Source: JBAXLO01 sp037134755
GTDB taxonomy: Bacteria > Bacteroidota > Bacteroidia > Bacteroidales > JACABE01
Length of the DNA: 15,520 nucleotides
NCBI GenBank assembly: GCA_037134755.1
Contig: JBAXLO010000104.1
Coordinates: forward strand, 1-15,520
Direction of reading: 5' to 3'
The notes under the pieces are model-generated. The model was not told the DNA's origin and did not search any database. It saw only the letters and a program-made list of their open reading frames with translations. The position numbers were made by a program, and so were the translations under genes. This document shows, one piece after another, positions 1-6,755 of this stretch (within the stretch, counting starts at the first letter, position 1; every line of letters begins with the position of its first letter).

Positions 1-152
1 ATTCAGATGACCCAACTGTTAATAATGGCTATGTTATATGCGATATTGATGGAAACGGAAATTTAGATTCTCAAGATTATGGATTGGCTTATAACAATGC
101 AAATCTCGGGGCAAATATTATTACTCCTTTCTCTTATATGAAGAAGAAATAG
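1..152 (+). CDS. 3' end of a protein with a C-terminal dockerin/EF-hand-like calcium loop (partial)
   Basis: An open frame enters from the left edge (first complete codon at position 3) and stops with TAG at 150-152, leaving 49 residues. Seen directly: the loop DIDGNGNLDSQDY, a classic DxDxNG-type calcium-binding loop, then a short helix-like segment and a basic tail ending SYMKKK. Such loops at the end of large secreted Bacteroidota proteins are usually annotated as dockerin type I-like or EF-hand repeats and often follow carbohydrate-active or adhesive domains. Here nothing upstream is visible, so the main function cannot be stated. The tail is not a typical T9SS sorting domain. A strong terminator follows 47 bp after the stop, so this gene ends its own transcription unit. 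The calcium loop is well supported; the assignment to the dockerin family proper is inference. Confidence 0.75.
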   Translation, partial: SDDPTVNNGYVICDIDGNGNLDSQDYGLAYNNANLGANIITPFSYMKKK

Positions 153-198
153 AGAAATTGTATACAAGGACTAATTAATAACTAATTGTTTATTAATC

Positions 199-240
199 AA
201 AGATCCTTCATCTTAATTTGATGAAGGATCTTTATTTTTT
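199..240 (+). terminator. Strong intrinsic terminator
   Basis: A perfect 14-bp stem (199-212 pairing with 220-233) with a 7-nt loop is followed by a T-rich tract (231-240). It lies 47 bp after the stop of the dockerin-containing gene. Its inner core CCTTCATC/GATGAAGG recurs in the hairpin at 5319-5358. Confidence 0.9.
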
Positions 241-380
241 ATATCAAAATTGCGTACTTTAAATTTTAAACAATACTTCCAAATTATAGCTTAGATGTTT
301 AAATAAAGAACCAATAAACCTGTAGTTCACGTATATATTGTATTTATGTTTCACTCTTAAGATAGTGCGTCAGACCAAAA

Positions 381-422
381 TCATTTGCAGGATGGGTCTC
401 TTCACTTTCAGGATGGTTCTGT
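381..422. repeat. Degenerate 21-bp tandem duplication
   Basis: Two adjacent 21-bp units (381-401 and 402-422) agree at 17 of 21 positions and share the core CAGGATGG. The period is a multiple of three and the frame stays open from about 366 to a TAA near 485, but there is no ATG at its start. It could be a decayed coding fragment or a small intergenic repeat. It is noticeably richer in G and C than its surroundings. Confidence 0.5.
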
Positions 423-592
423 GATTTTCATAAAGTCTTTTTTAAAAAAGAATTGTTTTTTGTTATTTGTTGTATGTCAATTTAATATAAACATAATTGT
501 TCTTCGAGTAATTAATTGATGTTAGTGTAAATTTAACAAGTAATTTTACGGAAAATTTAAAAATGAAAAACAAAACAATTTCACATTATTTT

Positions 593-628
593 CGTTAAAT
601 GTAACGTCCCTTCAAGTTTCATTTAACG
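593..628. promoter_or_regulatory. Spaced inverted repeat upstream of the topoisomerase-CTD-like gene
   Basis: CGTTAAATG (593-601) and CATTTAACG (620-628) are perfect 9-bp inverted copies separated by 18 bp. The arm centres are 27 bp apart, between two and three helical turns. A further TAACGT sits just inside the left arm (603-608), and TAACGT also occurs in the right arm and its flank. The repeat ends 45 bp before the ATG at 674. It may be a protein-binding operator or a weak RNA hairpin; the long spacer and AT-rich arms make a terminator unlikely. The function is inference. Confidence 0.4.
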
Positions 629-673
629 TGACATCATACTACTTATATTACAAAAATTAAATAATAAATTTAA

Positions 674-1273
674 ATGGAAAATAATCAAGAACAAAACTCC
701 GTACATACTGAAAACTCAATTAAGATGGCTACTAATCTTTTCTCATATCCTGAGATATTAGTCTTTACTTCATCATACAATGTTTATAAAGTTCAAAACA
801 AAAATTATAACAGTATCGTGCAAATAGTAAGGGAAATGGATATGGAAGAAACTGAAAAACCAATATATCTTACAGGTACTAAAAATTATAGTGGCTATCT
901 GTTTGTTTCTTTTGAAAATGGAAAAGCAGCAAAGATATCCTTTACAAGTTATCAGACCGAAACCAAAAGGAAGAAATTAAAAAATGCCTTTAGCAGTGAG
1001 TCAAAACTAGTTTTCATAGAACATATAGAAGGTGATATTGATTTGGTTGCAATCACCAGCATCGATAAAGTAGCATTGTTTAATACTAGCTTAATAAATC
1101 CATTAGGCAGCAGAACTTCAAAAGGAGTGCAAGTAATGAAATCAAAGGCTGGAAGCTATTTGAAAACATTAAAAAAGCTGAACCATGTTAAACTAATCGA
1201 CCCTGAATATTATCGCAAAGATGCAGGCTTAAATATTGTGGGGTTTTATTTAAAACCGGATGACGAAATATAA
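674..1273 (+). CDS. Stand-alone protein resembling the C-terminal domain of DNA gyrase/topoisomerase IV subunit A
   Basis: This is a soluble 199-residue protein with no signal peptide or membrane segment. After a polar N-terminus (1-24) it shows short beta-hairpin units like the blades of the GyrA/ParC C-terminal pinwheel: EILVFTSSYNVYKV (27-40), YSGYLFVSFENGKAAKI (72-88), and DIDLVAITSIDKVALFNTSL (121-140) followed by SRTSKGVQVM (146-155). The pattern YSGY...FENGKxAK...ETKRKKLKNAF...LFNTxLI...SRTSKGVQVM matches, from memory, the C-terminal part of a clostridial-type GyrA/ParC-like subunit. In complete subunits this domain wraps DNA. Here the breakage-reunion domain with its catalytic tyrosine is absent, and no such fragment lies upstream, where a terminator and another gene occur. 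The start at 674 has an A-rich leader without a Shine-Dalgarno sequence. It may be a DNA-binding accessory or regulator, or a relic of a full gene. Family resemblance is fairly sure; the role is unknown. Confidence 0.7.
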   Translation: MENNQEQNSVHTENSIKMATNLFSYPEILVFTSSYNVYKVQNKNYNSIVQIVREMDMEETEKPIYLTGTKNYSGYLFVSFENGKAAKISFTSYQTETKRKKLKNAFSSESKLVFIEHIEGDIDLVAITSIDKVALFNTSLINPLGSRTSKGVQVMKSKAGSYLKTLKKLNHVKLIDPEYYRKDAGLNIVGFYLKPDDEI

Positions 1274-1384
1274 GATTGATAAAATACATTTTCATTCATT
1301 AGATAGATAGCTCTGTTAGTAATTGATATTTAAATGAATCTTAATAAAAGAAAAATAAAAGTTCATAGGTTCAATAAGATTGAT

Positions 1385-1392
1385 TAACTTTG
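1385..1392 (+). promoter_or_regulatory. Bacteroidota-type -7 promoter element for the coaX operon
   Basis: TAACTTTG fits the Bacteroidota -7 consensus TAnnTTTG exactly. The matching -33 position (about 1361-1366) shows only a weak TTC. Transcription would begin near 1399, leaving a 5' leader of only about 7 nt before the first ATG at 1406, so the coaX message may be almost leaderless. The identical octamer serves gapA on the other strand (6503-6510). Confidence 0.6.
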
Positions 1393-1405
1393 CAGATTAG
1401 TTTAT

Positions 1406-2131
1406 ATGATGAAATTAGTACTGGATTTTGGAAATACATTGCAAAAAGCTGCCATCTTTGATGGAGATGAAATGGTGTTTCTGCAAGAGTACAAATTGCT
1501 TACTCTTATTGAATTGAAAGCATTAATAAACAAATACACTATTGATAAAGCTATACTATCTTCGGTAATTAATCATAATATAGATATTGTATCTTACTTA
1601 ATATCTTCATTCCCTTTTGTTGAACTTGATAAAAATACAAAAGTTCCATTGATAATTAAGTATGATACTGTAAATACTCTTGGTAAAGACAGGCTGGCAG
1701 CCATAGTTGCTGCACAAAGCATTTATCCTGACCAAAATATATTGGTGATAAATGCAGGTACATGCATTACATATGATTTTATTAATGATAAAAAAGAATA
1801 TCTGGGAGGGGCAATTTCTCCGGGTGTTCAGATGAAATTTAAAGCTTTAAACAATTTTACAGATAAGCTTCCGTTTGTTAAAGGCAGAAAAGATGTTAAG
1901 CTTATTGGCAAAACAACCGAAGAATCTATTTTATCAGGGGTTATAAATGGAACTTACTTCGAAATGACGGCAATGATTGAAGAATATAAAGCTGAATACA
2001 AAGATTTAAAAATAATTATAAGCGGAGGTGACAGAATTTATTTTGATAAACGATTTAATAATACCATCTTTGCAATCTCAAATATCGTTTTAATTGGTTT
2101 GAATTTAATACTGGATTTTAATGCTAAATAG
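1406..2131 (+). CDS. coaX: Type III pantothenate kinase
   Basis: CoaX phosphorylates pantothenate with ATP, the first committed step of coenzyme A synthesis, in the cytoplasm. The 241-residue length is normal for the family, which belongs to the ASKHA (actin/hexokinase-like) fold. Visible motifs are the N-terminal phosphate loop LDFGNT (6-11), LGKDRLAA (92-99) with the conserved catalytic-site aspartate, the second nucleotide-binding segment INAGTCITYD (115-124), GGAISPG (134-140), GKTTEESILSGV (168-179) and ISGGD (205-209). Two ATGs in tandem (1406, 1409) open the gene; either gives LVLDFGNT close to the N-terminus. It is the first gene of the operon, behind a TAnnTTTG promoter, and its last 11 bp overlap the start of the outer-membrane protein gene, suggesting translational coupling. 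Confidence 0.95.
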   Translation: MMKLVLDFGNTLQKAAIFDGDEMVFLQEYKLLTLIELKALINKYTIDKAILSSVINHNIDIVSYLISSFPFVELDKNTKVPLIIKYDTVNTLGKDRLAAIVAAQSIYPDQNILVINAGTCITYDFINDKKEYLGGAISPGVQMKFKALNNFTDKLPFVKGRKDVKLIGKTTEESILSGVINGTYFEMTAMIEEYKAEYKDLKIIISGGDRIYFDKRFNNTIFAISNIVLIGLNLILDFNAK

Positions 2132-3413
2132 TAAGACACGAATTATCTTAACCGTTGTTTTTTTGATAATGGTTTCATTTTATCAGGTAACTGCACAAAC
2201 AAGAATCAGTTCACCATATTCAAAGTTTGGGCTTGGCGAGCTAGAGGATTACAATAATCCACGTTATGCAGCTATGGGTGGTATGGGAATTGCTTTAAGT
2301 AACCCTTACTCAGTAAACGTATTGAATCCGGCATCTTATGCTGCTTTCGATTCATTATCTTTTGTTTTTGAGGGAGGTGTTATTAGTAATTTCTCAACTA
2401 TAATGAACAATACTTTAAGTCAAAAATCAAATTATACATCCTTATCATATATAACATTTGGTTTTCCTATAACTAAATGGTGGAGGGCAAGTTTTGGTTT
2501 GCTACCATATAGTAATGTGGGATTTAAAGTTTCGGATAAGGAATCTGTTGCTGATGTTGGAAATGTAACCTATCGTTATGAAGGTAGTGGCGGTATCAAT
2601 CAGTTATATTTAGGCAATGCTATTAAGTTTAATAAGAATCTTTCGATTGGTATAAATGCTTCCTATTTATTTGGAGCTTTGGTTAAAACTAATTCTATTC
2701 TATTCCCTGATTCTGCTTTAGTTTATAATTCAAAAACAATAAATACCGTTAATATAGGTAACTTTTGTTTTAAATTAGGATTGCAGTATAACAAAAAGAT
2801 TACAAAGAACTTTACGTTATTTACCGGTGCTGTTTTAGGGACAACAACTAATGCAACAACTAATGAGGACTTCCTTACTTATACTTATTCTCTAACTGCT
2901 GCAGGTAATGAAGTAGCACATGATACAAACGAAAATGTTTCGAGTGTTAAAGGTTCAGTTCGTTATCCAATGAGTTATGGTTTTGGTATTGCTTTAGAAA
3001 AAAATGACAAATGGTTGATAGGTGTTGATTATAGTGTTCAGAATTGGTCGGATTATACTTATGATGGTTATCAGGATTCTTTGAAGAATAGTATGAAACT
3101 TTCGGTAGGTTTAGAAATAAAACCTAATCCAATGGCAAGATATTATTACCAAAGGGTTGCTTATCGATTAGGTTATAAATATGCAACTAATTATTTACAG
3201 ATTGACAACAATAAACTATCTGAGTACGGCATTAGCTTTGGTATTGGATTGCCTTTGCGTAAAACAAAATCAACTATTAATCTTGCAGTTGAAATAGGCA
3301 AACGTGGTACTACTTCAATTACGGATCCAAGACTTCTTCAAGAAAACTACACTAAGTTTACTATCGGTTTCTCCGCTCATGATATCTGGTTCTTTAAACG
3401 TAAGTTCGATTAA
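2121..3413 (+). CDS. Putative outer-membrane beta-barrel protein of the coaX-lptC operon
   Basis: The protein has 430 residues with a clear signal peptide: basic start MLNSKTR, hydrophobic stretch 8-20, and likely cleavage after VTA (25|26). The mature part begins with SSPYSKFGLGEL and RYAAMGGMGIALSNPYSVNV, followed by NPASYAAFDSL. This opening is seen in Bacteroidota barrels distantly like OmpP1/FadL. Alternating polar/aromatic strands continue throughout, ending in the recurrent family terminus IWFFKRKFD, compatible with a last beta strand for BAM-dependent insertion. The start at 2121 is favoured because it is needed for the signal peptide and overlaps coaX by 11 bp; the next ATG (2169) would lose it. 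The substrate is unknown; hydrophobic-compound transport or a structural envelope role are guesses. LptC follows 15 bp downstream. Confidence 0.8.
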   Translation: MLNSKTRIILTVVFLIMVSFYQVTAQTRISSPYSKFGLGELEDYNNPRYAAMGGMGIALSNPYSVNVLNPASYAAFDSLSFVFEGGVISNFSTIMNNTLSQKSNYTSLSYITFGFPITKWWRASFGLLPYSNVGFKVSDKESVADVGNVTYRYEGSGGINQLYLGNAIKFNKNLSIGINASYLFGALVKTNSILFPDSALVYNSKTINTVNIGNFCFKLGLQYNKKITKNFTLFTGAVLGTTTNATTNEDFLTYTYSLTAAGNEVAHDTNENVSSVKGSVRYPMSYGFGIALEKNDKWLIGVDYSVQNWSDYTYDGYQDSLKNSMKLSVGLEIKPNPMARYYYQRVAYRLGYKYATNYLQIDNNKLSEYGISFGIGLPLRKTKSTINLAVEIGKRGTTSITDPRLLQENYTKFTIGFSAHDIWFFKRKFD

Positions 3414-3428
3414 TAAACAGACTTCCCA

Positions 3429-4019
3429 ATGAATTCCTACACGAGAAAATTATTGATTAAATCAAATGCTAATAGTATTATATTTGGTTTTACAATACTT
3501 CTTCTTGTGTTTTTATTTTCGTGTAAAAACGATATGGTGAAAGTAAATATGTTGAATAACTTCCTTATCGAACCTGTTGAATCTGCAAAAGATATTACTG
3601 TTATTAGAAGCGATTCGGGCAAAGTGCAAGTCTTTATGACTAGTAAACAACTTGACCGTTATGAAGGTGAGCAGGCTATAACTAAATTCCCGAAAGGCTT
3701 AAAAGTTATTTTCTATGATCAGTTCAAGCAAGTTAAAACCCGACTTACTGCTAACTATGCTTTAAATTATGAAGATAGAAGGGTGATGGAGGTTCAGAAT
3801 AATGTGGTGATAGTTGATGTTAAAAAAGGCGACACCATTTATACCGAACAACTAACATGGGATCAAAATAGAAGACAAATCTATTCAAGTTCTTTTGTTA
3901 GGCGTATTGCTAAAGATGGAAGTATTTTGTATGGTGATGGTTTCGACTCGGACGACAACTTTGAGAAATATACTTTACGTCGTCCAAGAGGTACATTTAA
4001 TATAGATAAAGATCAATAA
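3429..4019 (+). CDS. lptC: LPS export lipoprotein LptC
   Basis: This 196-residue protein is the likely LptC component of the LptBFGC-A-DE bridge that carries lipopolysaccharide from the inner membrane across the periplasm. Seen: a hydrophobic segment (18-31) ending in the lipobox-like LFSC with the candidate lipidated Cys32. This is typical of Bacteroidota LptC, whereas enterobacterial LptC keeps a transmembrane helix. The rest is beta-rich, with the OstA/LptA-like pattern: KVQVFMTSKQLDRYE, FPKGLKVIFYD, LTANYALNYEDRRVMEVQNNVVIVDVKKGDTIYTEQLTWDQ described here by its parts at residues 65-79, 87-96 and about 102-145, and a C-terminal GDGFDSDDNFEKYTLRRP. That last form, gain of a 'type' followed by its expression in LPS-binding jelly-roll strands, fits the family. 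The other lpt genes are not in the window. It sits 15 bp after the barrel gene and 3 bp before the CNNM gene, so co-transcription is likely. Confidence 0.85.
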   Translation: MNSYTRKLLIKSNANSIIFGFTILLLVFLFSCKNDMVKVNMLNNFLIEPVESAKDITVIRSDSGKVQVFMTSKQLDRYEGEQAITKFPKGLKVIFYDQFKQVKTRLTANYALNYEDRRVMEVQNNVVIVDVKKGDTIYTEQLTWDQNRRQIYSSSFVRRIAKDGSILYGDGFDSDDNFEKYTLRRPRGTFNIDKDQ

Positions 4020-4022
4020 TAT

Positions 4023-5291
4023 ATGAGTGACGGGCTATTGATAGTAGTAACGTTATTATTGTCAGCCTTTTTTTCGGGCATGGAGATTGCTTTTATATCT
4101 GCTAATAAGCTTAAGATAGAAGTTGATAAGAATAACGGTCTCTTTTCAGCAAAGATAGTTTCAAGGTTCATTAAAACTCCCTCTAAATTTATTGGGGCAA
4201 TGCTTGTTGGCAACAATATAGCCCTAGTTATTTATGGTATCATTATGGCTCGTATCCTCGAACCCGCTATTTCTAATATCTTGCCACAAAGCTTTCATTC
4301 GTCAATAGTTATTCTTATTATCCAAACTGTTATAGCCACACTGCTTATCCTTATCACCTCTGAGTTTTTGCCAAAGGTTATCTTTCGTATCAATGCTAAT
4401 TTTATATTAAATCTACTTGCTATCCCTGCAACTATCTGTTATTATTTCTTATACCCTATCGTATTTGTTTTTGTAGGTGTCTCCGAATATATTCTTAAGC
4501 ATTGGTTTAAGGTTAAGTTTTTGCATCAGGATATTCCTTTTACTTTGATTGATGTTGATAATTATATTGATGAGTTTACCCGTGATAATCTCGAGCTAAG
4601 CGAAATTAAACAAGAGTTGCAGATGTTTCAGAACGCTATAGATTTTAAGAGTGTTAAGATTAGGGAATGTATGATTCCACGCAACGAGATTGTGGCTATT
4701 GATATTAATGACACCATTGCTGAACTTAAAGATAAATTTATCGAAACAAGTCTTTCCAGGATACTTATCTACGAGGGGACTATTGATAATATTACAGGCT
4801 TTGTTCATTCACATGACATTTTAAAGAATCCGGATAAGATAAATAAGGTTATCAAACCCATTATTTATGTTCCCGAAACCTTGCTTGCTAATAACTTGCT
4901 GACGATGTTTACCGAAAAGCGCATGAGTGTTGCTGTTGTCGTTGATGAATTTGGAGGAACATCAGGGATGATTACTACCGAAGATGTTATTGAGGAGATT
5001 ATTGGCGAGATTAATGATGAGTATGATGTAGATGAATTGACCGAAAAGAAAATTGCTGATGACGAATATATTTTTGCTGGCAGGTTAGAGATCGATTATC
5101 TTAACGATAAATACCAACTAAACTTACCTGAGTCGGAAGATTATGAAACTTTGGCAGGATTAATCATTCATTACAAAGAAAGTATTCCCGATTTGGATGA
5201 TGAGATTATAACTGATAACTTTATTTTTAAGATACTGGAAGCTAGCGAAACCAAAATAGAAAAAGTAAATCTAAAGATTAAAAATAAATAA
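4023..5291 (+). CDS. CNNM/CorC (HlyC) family membrane protein with CBS domains
   Basis: This 422-residue inner-membrane protein has the standard architecture of the family. A DUF21/CNNM transmembrane domain has hydrophobic segments near 4-24, 56-77, 92-115 and 127-152, including FFSGMEIAF (16-24) and TSEFLPK (112-118). Two CBS domains follow (about 217-270 and 283-335), the second with the hallmark VVVDEFGGTSGMITTEDV, then a CorC/HlyC C-terminal domain (about 343-420). Members are linked to magnesium/cobalt export or resistance; the old name 'hemolysin' is misleading. GldE of gliding bacteria is a relative, but gldD is not adjacent, so that name is not applied. The CBS pair suggests control by adenine nucleotides. 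It starts 3 bp after lptC and is the last gene of the operon, ending just before the hairpin at 5319-5358. Confidence 0.93.
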   Translation: MSDGLLIVVTLLLSAFFSGMEIAFISANKLKIEVDKNNGLFSAKIVSRFIKTPSKFIGAMLVGNNIALVIYGIIMARILEPAISNILPQSFHSSIVILIIQTVIATLLILITSEFLPKVIFRINANFILNLLAIPATICYYFLYPIVFVFVGVSEYILKHWFKVKFLHQDIPFTLIDVDNYIDEFTRDNLELSEIKQELQMFQNAIDFKSVKIRECMIPRNEIVAIDINDTIAELKDKFIETSLSRILIYEGTIDNITGFVHSHDILKNPDKINKVIKPIIYVPETLLANNLLTMFTEKRMSVAVVVDEFGGTSGMITTEDVIEEIIGEINDEYDVDELTEKKIADDEYIFAGRLEIDYLNDKYQLNLPESEDYETLAGLIIHYKESIPDLDDEIITDNFIFKILEASETKIEKVNLKIKNK

Positions 5292-5318
5292 AAAGCAATA
5301 GCTTCTATAACCATAAAA

Positions 5319-5358
5319 GAGAGAGCCTTCATCACTAAGTTTGATGAAGGCTCTCTCT
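5319..5358. terminator. Bidirectional hairpin terminator between the CNNM gene and gapA
   Basis: A perfect 17-bp stem (5319-5335 with 5342-5358) and 6-nt loop lies between two convergent genes. On the minus strand it is followed by TTTT, so it is a good gapA terminator. On the plus strand the downstream run is poorer (GTATTATTAAAT), but the very stable stem probably ends the coaX operon too. The core CCTTCATC/GATGAAGG equals that of the terminator at 199-233. Confidence 0.85.
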
Positions 5359-5380
5359 GTATTATTAAATGTCTTAAAAT

Positions 5381-5416
5381 CTAAGTACTCAAGGCACTCT
5401 AAGTACTCAAGGCACT
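5381..5416. repeat. Two perfect 18-bp tandem repeats abutting the gapA stop codon
   Basis: CTAAGTACTCAAGGCACT occurs twice without a gap (5381-5398, 5399-5416) and ends exactly at the gapA stop (5417-5419). On the gapA strand each unit is two related 9-mers, AGTGCCTTG and AGTACTTAG (6 of 9 identical), so the block is really four 9-bp units. It lies in the 3' untranslated region of gapA, ahead of its terminator. No function is evident. Confidence 0.9.
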
Positions 5417-6424
5417 TTATTTCGCTAGAATCTCAACCATATCAACAATACGGCTAGAGTATCCAAATTCATTGTCGTACCAAGAAACAATCTTAATAAA
5501 GTTTCCGCCGATTTCTTGAGTCAATAAAGAATCAAGGATTGAAGAATGACTGTTGCCAACGATGTCTGCACTTACAATAGGATCGATGCAATATTCTAAA
5601 ATACCTTTCATTGGACCTTCAGCAGCAGCTTTCATAGCAGCATTTATTTCTTCTTTAGTTACTGATTTAGTTAACTCGCAAGTTAAATCTACAACCGAAC
5701 CGCATGGAGTAGGAACGCGCATTGAGAAACCATCTAATTTGCCTGTTAATTCAGGGATTACTAAACCTATAGCCTTAGCAGCTCCGGTTTTAGTTGGGAT
5801 GATTGACAATGCAGCACCTCTTGCTCTTCTTAGGTCGCTGTGTGGAAAGTCGAGAATTACCTGATCGTTAGTGTATGAATGGATGGTGTTCATCAATCCT
5901 CTTACGATACCGAAATTATCGTGTAAAACCTTAGCTACAGGAGCTAAACAGTTGGTTGTACATGATGCGTTTGAGATGAATTGCATTTCTGGTTTTAAAA
6001 CGCTATCGTTAACACCTAATACAATTGTTGCATCCACATCGTCTTTGCTATCAGCCGGTACAGTTAATATAACTTTTTTGGCACCAGCCTGAATATGTTT
6101 CCCCATTTTTTCTTTGTTACGGAAAACACCTGTTGATTCGATAACTACATCAACACCCAATTCTTTCCAAGGAAGATTAGCAGGATCTCTTTCTGCATAA
6201 ATCTTAATTCTGTTACCGTTAACTACTAAGAAATCTTCGTCAACAGTTACTTCGCCCGGAAATTTACCATGAACTGAATCATATTTTAATAAATGACCTA
6301 ATGTTTTTGCATTAGTTAAGTCGTTTATTGCAACAACTTCAATATTGTCTTTTTTAATTAAACCTCTGAACGTAATCCTTCCGATACGTCCAAAACCATT
6401 GATTGCTACTTTAATCTTTGCCAT
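5417..6424 (-). CDS. gapA: Glyceraldehyde-3-phosphate dehydrogenase, type I
   Basis: This cytoplasmic glycolytic enzyme oxidises glyceraldehyde 3-phosphate to 1,3-bisphosphoglycerate with NAD. The 335-residue length is standard. Seen: the Rossmann opening IKVAINGFGRIGR (4-16), ND at 34-35 at the end of the second strand (the acidic residue expected for NAD preference), the catalytic motif SNASCTTNC with Cys155, the partner His182 in TIHSYTNDQ, the substrate loop DLRRARGAALSIIPTKTGAAKA, and the C-terminal WYDNEFGYSSR. All key residues are present. The gene is transcribed alone towards the coaX operon. It has its own -7 element at 6503-6510 and a terminator at 5319-5358, and its 3' untranslated region carries the 18-bp tandem repeats. 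Confidence 0.98.
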   Translation of the reverse strand: MAKIKVAINGFGRIGRITFRGLIKKDNIEVVAINDLTNAKTLGHLLKYDSVHGKFPGEVTVDEDFLVVNGNRIKIYAERDPANLPWKELGVDVVIESTGVFRNKEKMGKHIQAGAKKVILTVPADSKDDVDATIVLGVNDSVLKPEMQFISNASCTTNCLAPVAKVLHDNFGIVRGLMNTIHSYTNDQVILDFPHSDLRRARGAALSIIPTKTGAAKAIGLVIPELTGKLDGFSMRVPTPCGSVVDLTCELTKSVTKEEINAAMKAAAEGPMKGILEYCIDPIVSADIVGNSHSSILDSLLTQEIGGNFIKIVSWYDNEFGYSSRIVDMVEILAK

Positions 6425-6755
6425 AATTTGTGTGAGTTTAAATTATAAATATTTTAATATCAGTTATTATATTGTATTAATTTTAATTACTTAATAAGGC
6501 AACAAAGTTAGTTATTTTATTTTATATTTAACTAAAACAATATAAATTTTTATTATGATTTTTTAGACGTCATCAATGTGACTTTATTAATTAATAGTAC
6601 CTAAAATTGTTAGAATCATTTAGCTGTTTAAGCTATTAGACTGTTAGGCAAATAAAATTAATAAACCCTATTGTGTTATATTTAAAAACAATAAAGGTAT
6701 TAAAATGAAAAGGAATAAGAATATTATTTGAATGAAAAGCTATAAAATAAGCGTC
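6425..6755. other. AT-rich intergenic region upstream of gapA
   Basis: This 331-bp gap lies between the permease gene stop and the gapA start, both on the minus strand. The part nearest gapA contains its promoter (6503-6510). The rest (about 6540-6755) is very AT-rich with only short imperfect repeats such as TAGCT/AGCTA near 6620-6635. No open frame, RNA gene or convincing terminator for the permease gene was found. Confidence 0.6.
6503..6510 (-). promoter_or_regulatory. Bacteroidota-type -7 promoter element for gapA
   Basis: Read on the minus strand this is TAACTTTG, an exact TAnnTTTG match and identical to the coaX element. Transcription would start near 6497, giving a leader of about 70 nt. 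A clear -33 TTTG is not visible at the expected spacing. Confidence 0.55.

Larger units (their letters stand above)
241..673. other. Intergenic region without a recognisable gene
   Basis: This stretch of about 430 bp lies between the terminator and the gene at 674. It is AT-rich and interrupted by stops in all frames of useful length. It holds a degenerate 21-bp tandem duplication (381-422) and an inverted repeat (593-628), listed separately. A perfect TAnnTTTG promoter motif was not found; the nearest forms are TAAATTTA (about 530) and TAATTTTA (541-548), each one base off, so the promoter of the gene at 674 is unassigned. Confidence 0.6.

Noticed and set aside
366..487. Open frame through the 21-bp repeat and poly-Phe/Lys stretch
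   Set aside because: No ATG, GTG or TTG start in a sensible position, composition is of low complexity, and no family is recognisable. Kept only as a repeat.
593..628. Terminal inverted repeat of an insertion sequence
   Set aside because: No transposase or target-site duplication nearby, and the arms are only 18 bp apart.
3437..4808. Minus-strand open frames antisense to lptC and the CNNM gene
   Set aside because: Short frames opposite well-recognised genes with no promoter, motif or family support.
4023..5291. Naming the CNNM gene gldE
   Set aside because: GldE is a relative, but its usual neighbour gldD is absent and the lptC context fits the general CNNM/CorC family member instead.
5553..6092. 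Plus-strand open frames antisense to gapA
   Set aside because: They mirror a conserved gapA reading frame; the codon structure belongs to gapA.
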